Of a stretch of DNA of 64,000 nucleotides, positions 1-8,640 are shown in pieces. The notes beneath the pieces were generated by a model that saw only the letters and a list, made by a program, of their open reading frames with translations, made no database searches and had not been told where the DNA came from. The stretch covers positions 434,001 to 498,000 of the forward strand of contig NZ_JAHVHU010000002.1 of assembly GCF_019802045.1 (NCBI RefSeq), given 5' to 3'. How positions within the stretch are numbered: position 1 is the stretch's first letter; each line of letters opens with the position of its first letter. The DNA comes from Membranihabitans marinus (lineage in GTDB: Bacteria; Bacteroidota; Bacteroidia; Chitinophagales; Saprospiraceae). The translations under genes and the position numbers were made by a program.

Positions 1-1
1 G

Positions 2-295
2 ACCGGAGCGGATTACGCCATGCATCCGGTGGAAATAGAGGATAAAGTGTTGCATCCGACGGGAGAATGGAATACCTCTAAAATCGTCGTAGCTCCTGGA
101 CGAACAGAGCACTGGTTAAACGGTAAAAAACTTTTGAGTTTTGATCCGGGCTCTGAAGACTGGCAAAAAAGGAAAAATTCCGGAAAATGGGACGGTTATC
201 CGGATTATGGAAAATACAATTCCGGGTATATTGCTTTTCAGGACCATGGAAGTCCACTGTGGTTTCGCAATGTTAAAATCAGACCCATTGAATAA
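2..295 (+). CDS. DUF1080 (3-keto-disaccharide hydrolase) protein, C-terminal part
   Basis: The reading frame is open from the window edge to a TAA at 293-295, so only the last ~98 residues of a longer gene are present. The visible part has the features that close a DUF1080 concanavalin-like sandwich: TEHWLNGKKLLSFD (ligand-facing strand with W and the 'NG' turn), then GYIAFQDHGSPLWFRNVKI, the standard final strands of this family. Members are secreted or periplasmic proteins; some hydrolyse 3-keto-glycosides made by Gfo/Idh/MocA oxidoreductases. One such oxidoreductase follows directly at 436, which fits that pairing. Signal peptide and start lie outside the window. Family call is firm; substrate is unknown. 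Confidence 0.85.
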   Translation, partial: TGADYAMHPVEIEDKVLHPTGEWNTSKIVVAPGRTEHWLNGKKLLSFDPGSEDWQKRKNSGKWDGYPDYGKYNSGYIAFQDHGSPLWFRNVKIRPIE

Positions 296-435
296 AATCC
301 ATTTTATGTAGCGGAAGAACTTGCCGCTAAAGGCTAAGCGTGCGGGAAAGGCCTTCAGCTTAGTTCACAATGATCACAATTGGCTGAATTGAAAGACCGT
401 TATAAACTTTATCAATAAATTTAGAAGTATAAATA

Positions 436-1788
436 ATGAAAAGAAGACATTTTATAAAGACCACCAGCGCCGGAGCTCTTGCTACGGGATTGTTGCCTGT
501 TGCATTTTCCTGCAGCAATCCAAAGCACCTTATCAAAAACGGCAAAGTACGGATCGCTCAGGTGGGGCTGGGAATGATGGGAGTTAATGATCTAAAAGAT
601 ACCGCCTCTCATCCGGCGGTGGAAGTGGTAGCGCTGTGTGATGTGGACAGTACATACCTGAACAAGGCTGGAGCGGATTATCCGAATGCACGTAAATTCA
701 TCGATTACAACGAAATGCTGGACACAATGGGGGATCAGATTGACGCTGTGATTGTTTCCACTCCTGATCATATCCATGCACCGGTTTCATTGAAGGCGAT
801 GAACATGGATAAGCACGTTTATTGTCAGAAACCACTGACACATTTTGTGTCTGAATCCAGAGAAATGGCACGTGTCGCCAAAGATCGGAAGCTGGTTACC
901 CAAATGGGGATTCAGGTCCATTCATTTTATGATTACGTGTTGGCAACGGAACTGATCCGCGGCGGTATTGTCGGAAAAGTAAGTAAAGTGATCGCGTGGT
1001 CTCCAAAAGTTTGGGGGTATGATGGTCCGGCACCGACAGGAAGTGATCCGATACCTGCTGATCTGGATTGGGAATTGTGGCAGGGTGATGCCCCAAAACG
1101 TCCGTATAAAGATGGATTTTATCATCCTTCGAACTGGCGAAAAGTGCTCGATTATGGCTGTGGGACCCTCGGGGATATGGGCGTTCATATTTTTGATACA
1201 CCCTACAATGCCCTGGAACTTCAGGTTCCGCTTACGGTAAAAAATGATTGTCGTCCGCCCAATGGGTTTGGCCATCCGGAGAAAAATCATGTGACGTATA
1301 CTTTCCCGGGAACAAAGTATACCACGGACCAGATGACTTGGGTATGGTATGATGGCGAAGGTGCTCCGGAACCGCAGCCTGAGCTTGAACTGCCCAATGG
1401 AGAAGAGTTGCCAGATCAGGGAGCGATGTTTATCGGAGAGAATGGCCAGCGTCTGTTGTTGCCCCATTTTATGGAATTGCCTCGGTTGATCGTAAACGGC
1501 GAATACCAGCCGCTGGAGATTGAGAAGTATGATCCGAAAGGAAAACTGGGGGAACCGGTCCGGGATTATGCTGGAGAATCACCCAAGCATTATCACCAGT
1601 TTGTGGATGCTTGCATGGGTAAAGCCGAAGCCAGTGCCCCATTTTCTTACGCTTCCAAACTGACTGAAGTGATATTACTTGGTGTCATTGCTGCGCAGTT
1701 TCCTGGTGAAGAATTGCATTGGGATGGGCAAAATGCAAAGTTCAGAGAAGAAAAAGCCAACCAATTTATTAGTGGGACCGCTAGCTAG
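436..1788 (+). CDS. Gfo/Idh/MocA family oxidoreductase, exported
   Basis: Putative NAD(P)-dependent sugar oxidoreductase of 450 residues. It starts with a Tat-like leader (KRRHFIKTTSAG, hydrophobic stretch, then FSCS, so possibly also lipid-anchored). The Rossmann glycine motif GLGMMG is at residues 44-49. The conserved E-K-P motif is present as C-Q-K-P at 130-133, the Lys-Pro pair being the family's catalytic/cofactor signature. The C-terminal half carries the tryptophan-rich region typical of the exported Bacteroidota branch. These enzymes oxidise or isomerise sugars and glycosides, often with a DUF1080 partner, as seen immediately upstream. The gene is followed by a strong terminator at 1824. 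Substrate cannot be read from sequence. Confidence 0.9.
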   Translation: MKRRHFIKTTSAGALATGLLPVAFSCSNPKHLIKNGKVRIAQVGLGMMGVNDLKDTASHPAVEVVALCDVDSTYLNKAGADYPNARKFIDYNEMLDTMGDQIDAVIVSTPDHIHAPVSLKAMNMDKHVYCQKPLTHFVSESREMARVAKDRKLVTQMGIQVHSFYDYVLATELIRGGIVGKVSKVIAWSPKVWGYDGPAPTGSDPIPADLDWELWQGDAPKRPYKDGFYHPSNWRKVLDYGCGTLGDMGVHIFDTPYNALELQVPLTVKNDCRPPNGFGHPEKNHVTYTFPGTKYTTDQMTWVWYDGEGAPEPQPELELPNGEELPDQGAMFIGENGQRLLLPHFMELPRLIVNGEYQPLEIEKYDPKGKLGEPVRDYAGESPKHYHQFVDACMGKAEASAPFSYASKLTEVILLGVIAAQFPGEELHWDGQNAKFREEKANQFISGTAS

Positions 1789-1823
1789 GGTATAGGTGTT
1801 ATACCAAATAGTATAAAAAATAG

Positions 1824-1858
1824 AAACGGGTCGTGGTTCAGCCAGACCCGTTTTTATT
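1824..1858 (+). terminator. Rho-independent terminator
   Basis: A 9-bp perfect stem (AAACGGGTC at 1824-1832 with GACCCGTTT at 1845-1853), a 12-nt loop and a following T-rich run, 35 nt after the oxidoreductase stop codon. It separates the oxidoreductase from the phosphatase-like gene. Confidence 0.85.
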
Positions 1859-2009
1859 TTTTTATGCAGCGCCATTGAAAGTGATGTTACAGCGGAAAAG
1901 GGTTGCATGACATGAAGAAAAGCGAGGCTTATGGAACAGTGGTAATGGAATTAGAGGAGAAGACTTGATTATTAAGCATAGAATATAAAAATTTTAAAAA
2001 CAGTTGGTT

Positions 2010-2945
2010 ATGCGAATTTTTTTGGCTCTTGTTGTATTGTTGAGTACCCCATACCTGGTTTTAGCTCAGAATGCTAAAAAAGTGCTTTTTATCGGTTCTG
2101 ATGGTACCACCGGAAGTGAATTGCGGGATATTCCCACACCCAACATCGATTTGTTGACTGAGGATGCCATCTACAGCTACGATGCGATCAACAATGGAAT
2201 CACGATCAGTGGGCCGGGGTGGAGCAATCTTTTTACAGGTGTACTAGATAAGAAGCATAAAGTGGTTGGCAATTCATTTGAAAAAAACAATTTGGCCAAT
2301 CATCCTGACTTTCTTCAAATCATCAAGAAACATATACCCCATTATGAAACCGCCGCTTTTTATACTTGGTTGCCCATCGGGATAATTCTCAATGAGACGG
2401 ACACCCGTGTAGCCCGACGCTACGCCCATGGGGGCGATGCGTTTGTTCACCAAATTGCGCAGGATTATCTTAGGAATGAACCAGCGGATGCTACGGTCGT
2501 GTATTATGGTGACGTGGACATTGCGGGGCATAATTTTGGGTTTTATAAGGAAGTTCCTGAGTATTATAGGGAAGTCGTCCAATTTGATCGGTATGTGGGT
2601 GATCTCGTTGATGCTATCAATGCCCGGCCTACGCGTTCGAAGGAAGACTGGTTGATTGTCCTAAGCACCGACCACGGTGGTCACAAAACCGGACATGGCG
2701 GAGAAACCCTTGGGGAGCGAAATATTTTCCTGATTGTGGCTGGGGACCCGGTCCGTCACTCAGAGTTGCGACGAACCAATCATCGTAAATTAAAGATGGA
2801 TGATCAACTGCCATTGAAAAGACTGAAAAGATATGGTTTTGATACCATGCCTACTCAGGTAGACGTCGTCCCTACCATTTTAGATTTTCTGGAAATTCCT
2901 GCGGATTCGTATGACCTGGATGGCGCGTCGTTGTTGGGAAGATAG
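2010..2945 (+). CDS. Secreted alkaline phosphatase/phosphodiesterase superfamily protein
   Basis: A 311-residue exported protein of the two-metal alkaline phosphatase superfamily (type I phosphodiesterase / sulfatase-like). A signal peptide ends near LVLAQ (residues 15-20). Metal-ligand motifs appear in family order: FIGSDGT near residue 28, a Ser/Thr nucleophile segment ISGPGWSNLFTG near 70, DVDIAGHNFG near 170, STDHGGHKTGHGG near 220, and a C-terminal region with PTQVDVVPTIL typical of phosphodiesterases. I chose the ATG at 2010; an in-frame TTG at 2004 adds only two residues. The gene lies 222 nt after the oxidoreductase and ends 7 nt before the convergent sigma gene. Whether it acts on phosphate or sulfate esters is not decided. 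Confidence 0.8.
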   Translation: MRIFLALVVLLSTPYLVLAQNAKKVLFIGSDGTTGSELRDIPTPNIDLLTEDAIYSYDAINNGITISGPGWSNLFTGVLDKKHKVVGNSFEKNNLANHPDFLQIIKKHIPHYETAAFYTWLPIGIILNETDTRVARRYAHGGDAFVHQIAQDYLRNEPADATVVYYGDVDIAGHNFGFYKEVPEYYREVVQFDRYVGDLVDAINARPTRSKEDWLIVLSTDHGGHKTGHGGETLGERNIFLIVAGDPVRHSELRRTNHRKLKMDDQLPLKRLKRYGFDTMPTQVDVVPTILDFLEIPADSYDLDGASLLGR

Positions 2946-2952
2946 TGCAGTA

Positions 2953-3486
2953 TTAAGCCATAAAATACATCGTCATTCCCGATACAAAGGCAATGGTATC
3001 TACCTGCATTTTTTCCCGGAGGTATTTCATCGCTTCAAACAAATGATTCCGGACGGTTTTATTGGATATATTTAGTTTGGCAGCTATTTCGTCGTGGGAC
3101 AAACCATGCAATTTGCTGAGCTCAAATACTTCCTTTTGCCGCGGTGGCAGCGTATCGAGTATAAAATGCAGTCTGGAGTTGAAATCTTCCTGCATAAGGC
3201 GTTTAATAGCGGCGGGTTCATTGTGTTGAATGGTTTCATAAAGAGATGTGCGATAAGAATGTTCCAAGCGGGCACGTCGGAAGTGATCCATAACATGATG
3301 GCGGGCCATGGTGAAAATATAATTGTCCAGATCTTTTACATTTTGAAGGATTTGCTGATTCACCCACAACTTTAATAAAATATCCTGTGTAAAATCCTCG
3401 GCAATATCCTTCATCTTGACATGCTTCAGAAAGAAGGCATGCAAGCGGTTTTCGTATTCAATTAATATAGACTCTTTAATCTCCAA
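2953..3486 (-). CDS. ECF-type RNA polymerase sigma-70 factor
   Basis: A 177-residue ECF sigma factor. Region 2 is at about residues 10-80 (KDIAEDFTQDILLKLWV, then DNYIFTMARHHVMDHFRR). Region 4 is at about 110-165 (LPPRQKEVFELSKLHGLSHDEIA, then LNISNKTVRNHLFEA, a helix-turn-helix). The only plausible start is TTG at 3486: an in-frame stop lies a short way upstream and no ATG precedes region 2. The N-terminus is slightly shorter than usual. It is transcribed away from fecR (3887), with 400 nt between, whereas the usual order is sigma-fecR-susC on one strand. By analogy with FecI/FecR systems it should direct transcription of the linked fecR-susC-susD genes. Confidence 0.93.
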   Translation of the reverse strand: MEIKESILIEYENRLHAFFLKHVKMKDIAEDFTQDILLKLWVNQQILQNVKDLDNYIFTMARHHVMDHFRRARLEHSYRTSLYETIQHNEPAAIKRLMQEDFNSRLHFILDTLPPRQKEVFELSKLHGLSHDEIAAKLNISNKTVRNHLFEAMKYLREKMQVDTIAFVSGMTMYFMA

Positions 3487-3886
3487 TTTACCGGTTCTGC
3501 AAATAAATCATTTTCACTATGATGGGTGAATCTAATCAATTTTGTTAAGAAAAAACAAAATATTGCTATTTATTCATGCTCTGATCAACGAGTTAGTTTT
3601 TTGACTGTCGTCCAATCTGCTTTAAGAGTAATTTCGGTTAACCCTAAGCTCATTGCTGTGACAAGGCCATCGAGGTAAGGTTAGGTGGTGTTACCCCGGT
3701 GTTTCAGTATATGGGATTGTTATTAAGTTGAATTAAAATTAACTACTATTCAGAAATATTTGAAAAAATATTAAGAATCTCTTGGGACATTTCAACACCT
3801 GGTCCGTCTACTCTATATAATAAAGCGTGAAGAGCGTTCTTGCGGTTAATTGCTTGACCACCTCCACTATGATGTAGATTCTACCC
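3487..3886. other. Divergent intergenic region, ECF sigma / fecR
   Basis: A 400-nt AT-rich spacer between the divergent sigma and fecR genes. It must hold both promoters. I see no convincing TAnnTTTG element, repeat or small gene. The only short symmetric element noticed is GGTTAACC near 3637. Confidence 0.5.
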
Positions 3887-4873
3887 ATGAAAAGAAAAAA
3901 AACAGATCACGTAGAAAGAATTCGTACCCTTTATCAGAAGTACATGGATCATGAAATATCGGAAGATGAATTCAATGAGTTGCTAAACTCATCATTTCAT
4001 CCAGAGTTTAGTGCCATCATAAACGAACCGTTACGCAAAAGTTGGGCTGAGACGAAAGATGAGGGAAAGAAAGGCTCTACCAACGGTAGATCGAATCCTT
4101 CAAAGAAAGGTGGAGGCAGCATGAAATCAATAGGAATGTGGATTGCAGCTGCAGCTGCAGCTGCGTTGGTTTTGTTCACGACCACACCTTGGCACAGTTC
4201 CACCACGGATGGATGGATCATCTACAATACGGGCTATGCTGAAACACTTGAAATAGATCTTTCTGATGGCAGTAAAGTGTTGCTCAATGCGAGCTCCGAG
4301 CTCCGCTGGAAGAACGATTGGGCGTCTTCTGGGAAGCGGCTGGCTCACATATCCGGCGAAGCTTACTTCGATGTTCAACCACAGGGTCGGAATGGAAATA
4401 AAATTCCTTTTTTGGTGGAGTCCAAAGAAGTCAGGATTGAGGTGGTCGGAACCTCGTTTAACATCGAAGATTATGGTGACGAGACCAAGGTGTTTCTTAA
4501 TCAGGGACAAATCAAACTGGGCCTGTTACGGACTTCGGATTCAACGGTGTATTTGACAGATGGAGATCAGGTGGTCATTGAAAATCAAACTCATCAGGTT
4601 CTGTCACAGACTCAAACCTCTAAACAAGAAGCTGCAAGCTGGACCGAGGGTGAATTGCGGTTCAAAGATGTGGACCTGGGAAAAATTTTGCCCCAGTTGG
4701 AAGCCATATACGGCGTTGAATTTGAAGTGGAAGATTCTGCAATGCTAGAAATTCCGATGGATTTTGGCGTTCCTTATGCGAATTGGGCGGTGGTGCAAAG
4801 TGCGTTGGAGCTGGCTCTAACGGTTGATTTGCATACACATGACGGAAAGATATACATCAATAAAATTAAATAA
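3887..4873 (+). CDS. FecR family anti-sigma factor
   Basis: A 328-residue inner-membrane signal-transfer protein that should bind the ECF sigma factor and receive the signal from the downstream SusC. The cytoplasmic N-terminus is ~80 residues (ERIRTLYQKYMDHEISEDEF). One membrane helix spans about 84-100 and contains a run of alanines encoded by a GCAGCT tandem repeat. The periplasmic FecR domain is at about 112-215 (VLLNASSELRW, GEAYFDVQ, VVGTSFNI), and a C-terminal DUF4974 domain at about 255-326 (ELRFKDVDLGKILPQLEAIYG), which resembles an STN fold. The gene is 35 nt ahead of the STN-containing susC, the normal order for TonB-dependent signalling. Confidence 0.95.
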   Translation: MKRKKTDHVERIRTLYQKYMDHEISEDEFNELLNSSFHPEFSAIINEPLRKSWAETKDEGKKGSTNGRSNPSKKGGGSMKSIGMWIAAAAAAALVLFTTTPWHSSTTDGWIIYNTGYAETLEIDLSDGSKVLLNASSELRWKNDWASSGKRLAHISGEAYFDVQPQGRNGNKIPFLVESKEVRIEVVGTSFNIEDYGDETKVFLNQGQIKLGLLRTSDSTVYLTDGDQVVIENQTHQVLSQTQTSKQEAASWTEGELRFKDVDLGKILPQLEAIYGVEFEVEDSAMLEIPMDFGVPYANWAVVQSALELALTVDLHTHDGKIYINKIK

Positions 4874-4908
4874 TAACCCTTAAATCAAAGTCTAAAACCG
4901 TAGAACTT

Positions 4909-7900
4909 ATGAAGAAATTATTTACAATTTTAACCACCGTGATCCTGTTCGTGGTCATTTGTTCGGTGGACACCCGGGCGAATATGCCCGATGATCGTGA
5001 ACTCGTCAATGAAGATGAAATTTCATTGCTGGATTTGCTGCGCCAATGGGAAAAGCAGTACGATGTCCTATTTACCTATGACCGACGAATTGTTGCTCCG
5101 GTAAAGGTAGAAAAACCAGAAGGAGCCAGTGATGATATTTCGGAATCATTGGATTTGGCGCTGTCCGGAACGCATCTCAGATTTACGATTTTGGAAGACC
5201 GGTACATTGTGTTGTACAAAAATGATGCGGAAGGAATGGAATCGCTTAAAAAGATGATAGAACATTTGAGCCACATTATTGAAGAACGCGAACATGCGGT
5301 GGAGCGTCGTCAGGCCACTACGGTACAGCCATTGATGATTCGTATGTTTGACCGCATCGCCAGGACCAAACGACTGGCACTGGAGGTGTCCGGAACTGTA
5401 CGGGATCAGGATGGGACACCATTGATCGGGGTGACGATCCGTGTGAAAGGTACGAACAAAGGAACTTCCACAGATTTTGATGGCCGGTTTAGTCTGGATG
5501 ATGTGGATGGAAACGCGACTCTAGTATTTACCTATGTGGGAATGCTTGCTCAGGAAGTTAATATTAAAAATAGAAACGTGATTAACGTAACCATGCAAGC
5601 CGATGCGACCCAGCTGGAAGAAGTAGTAGTCACGGCGTTGGGGATCGAACGGAATAAAAAATCGTTGGGATACTCTATAGCAGAGGTTTCGGGTGAAGAT
5701 ATGACGACAGTGACTCAGGAAAATCCGGTGAATGCGTTGGCCGGTCGGGTCGCTGGATTGACACTAAACCAAACATCCGGTGTGGGCTCTTCAGTCAGCG
5801 TAGTGATCCGTGGGATTACTTCCCTCACCACAGACAATCAGCCGCTCTTTGTGATTGATGGGGTTCCTGTTCAAAATGGTTTGAACAATGTTCGGGGAAT
5901 GGGCAGTCGAAATACAGTGGACTATGGAAATGCTATTTCAGATTTGAACCCAGAAGATATTCAAGAATTAAATGTACTAAAAGGTCCCAGTGCAGCTGCT
6001 TTGTATGGTTCTCGGGCTGCGAATGGTGTTATTCTGATCACAACCAAAAAAGGTGGGAAAGGACAAAAGATGAAAGTTGATTTTAGAAGCAGCAATGTAT
6101 TTGAAGAACCGTATAACCTTTTGGATTTACATTATCAATATGCCAATGGGGCCCGCGGTAATCAATTGGATCCCAATGCAGCTTATTGGCTGGGTCCAAA
6201 ACTGGATGTTGGAAATAAATACCCCCAATGGAATAGTCCACTGGATGAAAATGGAAATAGAATCCCCACCGAATTGAAATCCTATCCGGATAATATGAAA
6301 AACTTTCTTCGTACAGGATTTACGACTTCTAATAATATTTCTATACGTGGCGGGGGGGATAATTCAACTTATCGGTTGTCCTATGGTAATATGACACACC
6401 ACGGCATGGTGCCTGGATCGGATTTGTTCCGAAATTCACTAAGTAGTGTTTTCTCCCACGATTTCAATGCGAAGATTAAGATTTCAGCAAATATTAATTA
6501 CGTTCGATCCAATTCAAATAATCGACCATCGTCAGGAAGTCGGGGAAGTGCGATAGAATCGGTATATGATCATTCGTATGTGGATATCCGGGACTTGAAA
6601 CAATACTGGATCCCTGGCCGCGAGGAGATCGAACAACGACGCGTTTCAGATGATGGGAATAATCCATATTTTTTGGCCCATGCGAAAAAAAATAGTTTTG
6701 ATCGGAACAGGTTGTATGGAAACCTTCGATTGGATTACGATATCCTACCGGGTCTGCGTGCTTTTGCACGGATGTCATTGAATCGATCAGATGAAAACCG
6801 GGAAACAAAAATACCCTGGAGTTATACTCGAATGCCACAGGGCGGATACTATTTGTGGGAAATTGCTCGGGAAGAAATTAATAGTGACTTCCTGTTAACC
6901 TATGAAAAGAAATTTACGGGTTTTGATTTTAATATTTCTGGTGGAGGGAACTATCGAAAAGAAACTTATGATGACCTCTATAATGGGGTTGCAGGTCGGG
7001 GACGAGGTCTGGTGATTCCCGGGTTGTACCGAATCTCAAATATTCCACGGGATATACTCCAGACGGTTAACTTTAATACCCTTAAAAAAGTATACAGTCT
7101 ATATGGAACAGCATCGCTTGGAATTAAGAATCAGCTGTACGTTGATGTGACCGGACGAAACGATTGGTCCAGCACTTTGCCTTCTTTTAACCGGTCCTTC
7201 TTCTACCCTTCCGTATCGGTGAGTTGGTTGGCGAATGAAACATTTCAGCTTCCTTCTAAAATTTCATTGTTAAAATTTAGAGCGGGTTGGGCAGAAGTTG
7301 GCAATGATACTGATCCATACCAGCTCGAACCAGTGATCGGAGTAAACAGCCTGAGTGGGTACCCCTCTATCTCAACATCCATCTCTGGGCGATTACTCAA
7401 TCCCCAACTCAAGCCTGAGATTGCAACTTCCATGGAATACGGGACAGATATTAACTTGTTTCATAACCGGGTTCGGTTTGAGGCCACCTATTATGATATG
7501 GTCAACAGAAACCAGATCTTAGATGTCGGGACACCAGCATCATCCGGCTATGACAGTAAATTAATCAATGCCGGAAAATTGGAGAACAAAGGTTGGGAAA
7601 TTGCTTTAGGTTTTACTCCAATCAAAAACAATAATTGGACCTGGGATCTCAACACGAACTTTACACGTAACCGGACAACCATTGTAGAGTTGGCCGATGG
7701 GATTGATCGCATTCAGCTCTGGAGCGAAAATGGCGGAGGATCTTATGGCAGAGTAGGCGAAGAACTTGGAGCTTTGTTTAGTCGGGGGTATGCGCACGTT
7801 GAAGATCCAAATTCACCGTATTATAAATGGCCTATTTTGGACGATGTCGGCGGATGGCAGCGGAAGGACGATCCGGAAGATTGGGTTAAAGTGGGTAATT

Positions 7901-8616
7901 TCAATCCGGATTTTATTTTTGGGGGGCAAACTCGATTATCCTATAAAAAATTTACCCTGAGTGCCAGTGTTGATTGGCGGATGGGGGGTGACTTCTTGTC
8001 ATTCACATATCGTTATGCAGAATCGGATTGGAAGTCACAGCGACAAATGGATAATTTGATCCCTGGTGGGCACTATTCCCCCGAAGAGTTGGTGGCTTTG
8101 TTGAAGTCGGATCCGGATAAATACATTATTCCGAGTAACGGCGATTTTCCACGGGTGGGTGGTTATGACAAAGAAAGTGGTGGCTTTTTTACTGAGTTTG
8201 GCGGGGAAGGTTGGGATGGCGCCTTTATCCCAGGTGTCAAAATTGGAGAAGATGGTGAGTATGTTGAAATTCTTGGGGGTGGGCCTGAAACGTTTAAAGT
8301 ACCCATTGGTCTGATATTTCCTTGGCGATTTAATCAGCAAGTGACGTTTGATGCTTCTTTCGTAAAGCTTCGAGAAATTTCCTTAGGGTATGACTTGCCC
8401 ACATTTAAAGGGCTTAACCGTCTAAGGTTGTCTGTTTTTAGTCGAAATTTAATGCTGTGGACCGCTGCAGATATTGGAATCGATCCAGAGCGGGCTTTTG
8501 CAGGAAGTAGTAGTTTCGAAGGAGATACTAAAACCATGTTCCGACAAGGATTGGAGTGGCAAAATGTGATTCCGTTTACAGCCTCATTTGGTTTTAATCT
8601 GAGCGCCTCATTTTAA
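4909..8616 (+). CDS. SusC/RagA TonB-dependent outer-membrane transporter with STN domain
   Basis: A 1235-residue TonB-linked receptor for glycan or glycan-fragment import, also a signalling receptor. Order: signal peptide 1-24; STN domain ~36-105 (ISLLDLLRQWEKQYDVLFTY, ending LEDRYIVLY); coiled linker ~110-155; carboxypeptidase-D-like regulatory domain ~158-235 (GTVRDQDGTPLIGVTI, STDFDGRFSL); TonB box LEEVVVTALG at 236-245; plug ~250-385 with the SusC signature NVLKGPSAAALYGSRAANG; then a 22-strand-type barrel. The C-terminus ends in Phe (LSASF). The STN domain together with the preceding FecR shows that transport is coupled to induction through the ECF sigma at 2953. The ligand is unknown. 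Confidence 0.95.
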   Translation: MKKLFTILTTVILFVVICSVDTRANMPDDRELVNEDEISLLDLLRQWEKQYDVLFTYDRRIVAPVKVEKPEGASDDISESLDLALSGTHLRFTILEDRYIVLYKNDAEGMESLKKMIEHLSHIIEEREHAVERRQATTVQPLMIRMFDRIARTKRLALEVSGTVRDQDGTPLIGVTIRVKGTNKGTSTDFDGRFSLDDVDGNATLVFTYVGMLAQEVNIKNRNVINVTMQADATQLEEVVVTALGIERNKKSLGYSIAEVSGEDMTTVTQENPVNALAGRVAGLTLNQTSGVGSSVSVVIRGITSLTTDNQPLFVIDGVPVQNGLNNVRGMGSRNTVDYGNAISDLNPEDIQELNVLKGPSAAALYGSRAANGVILITTKKGGKGQKMKVDFRSSNVFEEPYNLLDLHYQYANGARGNQLDPNAAYWLGPKLDVGNKYPQWNSPLDENGNRIPTELKSYPDNMKNFLRTGFTTSNNISIRGGGDNSTYRLSYGNMTHHGMVPGSDLFRNSLSSVFSHDFNAKIKISANINYVRSNSNNRPSSGSRGSAIESVYDHSYVDIRDLKQYWIPGREEIEQRRVSDDGNNPYFLAHAKKNSFDRNRLYGNLRLDYDILPGLRAFARMSLNRSDENRETKIPWSYTRMPQGGYYLWEIAREEINSDFLLTYEKKFTGFDFNISGGGNYRKETYDDLYNGVAGRGRGLVIPGLYRISNIPRDILQTVNFNTLKKVYSLYGTASLGIKNQLYVDVTGRNDWSSTLPSFNRSFFYPSVSVSWLANETFQLPSKISLLKFRAGWAEVGNDTDPYQLEPVIGVNSLSGYPSISTSISGRLLNPQLKPEIATSMEYGTDINLFHNRVRFEATYYDMVNRNQILDVGTPASSGYDSKLINAGKLENKGWEIALGFTPIKNNNWTWDLNTNFTRNRTTIVELADGIDRIQLWSENGGGSYGRVGEELGALFSRGYAHVEDPNSPYYKWPILDDVGGWQRKDDPEDWVKVGNFNPDFIFGGQTRLSYKKFTLSASVDWRMGGDFLSFTYRYAESDWKSQRQMDNLIPGGHYSPEELVALLKSDPDKYIIPSNGDFPRVGGYDKESGGFFTEFGGEGWDGAFIPGVKIGEDGEYVEILGGGPETFKVPIGLIFPWRFNQQVTFDASFVKLREISLGYDLPTFKGLNRLRLSVFSRNLMLWTAADIGIDPERAFAGSSSFEGDTKTMFRQGLEWQNVIPFTASFGFNLSASF

Positions 8617-8640
8617 TTAAGAATTCTAAAAATATATTTT

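Noticed and set aside
332-362. CTAAGC/GCTTAG inverted pair after the DUF1080 fragment
   Set aside because: Short stem with a long loop and no T-run.
922-1467. A 181-codon open frame on the minus strand inside the oxidoreductase gene
   Set aside because: Antisense to a well-supported gene, with a basic, low-information translation and no motif.
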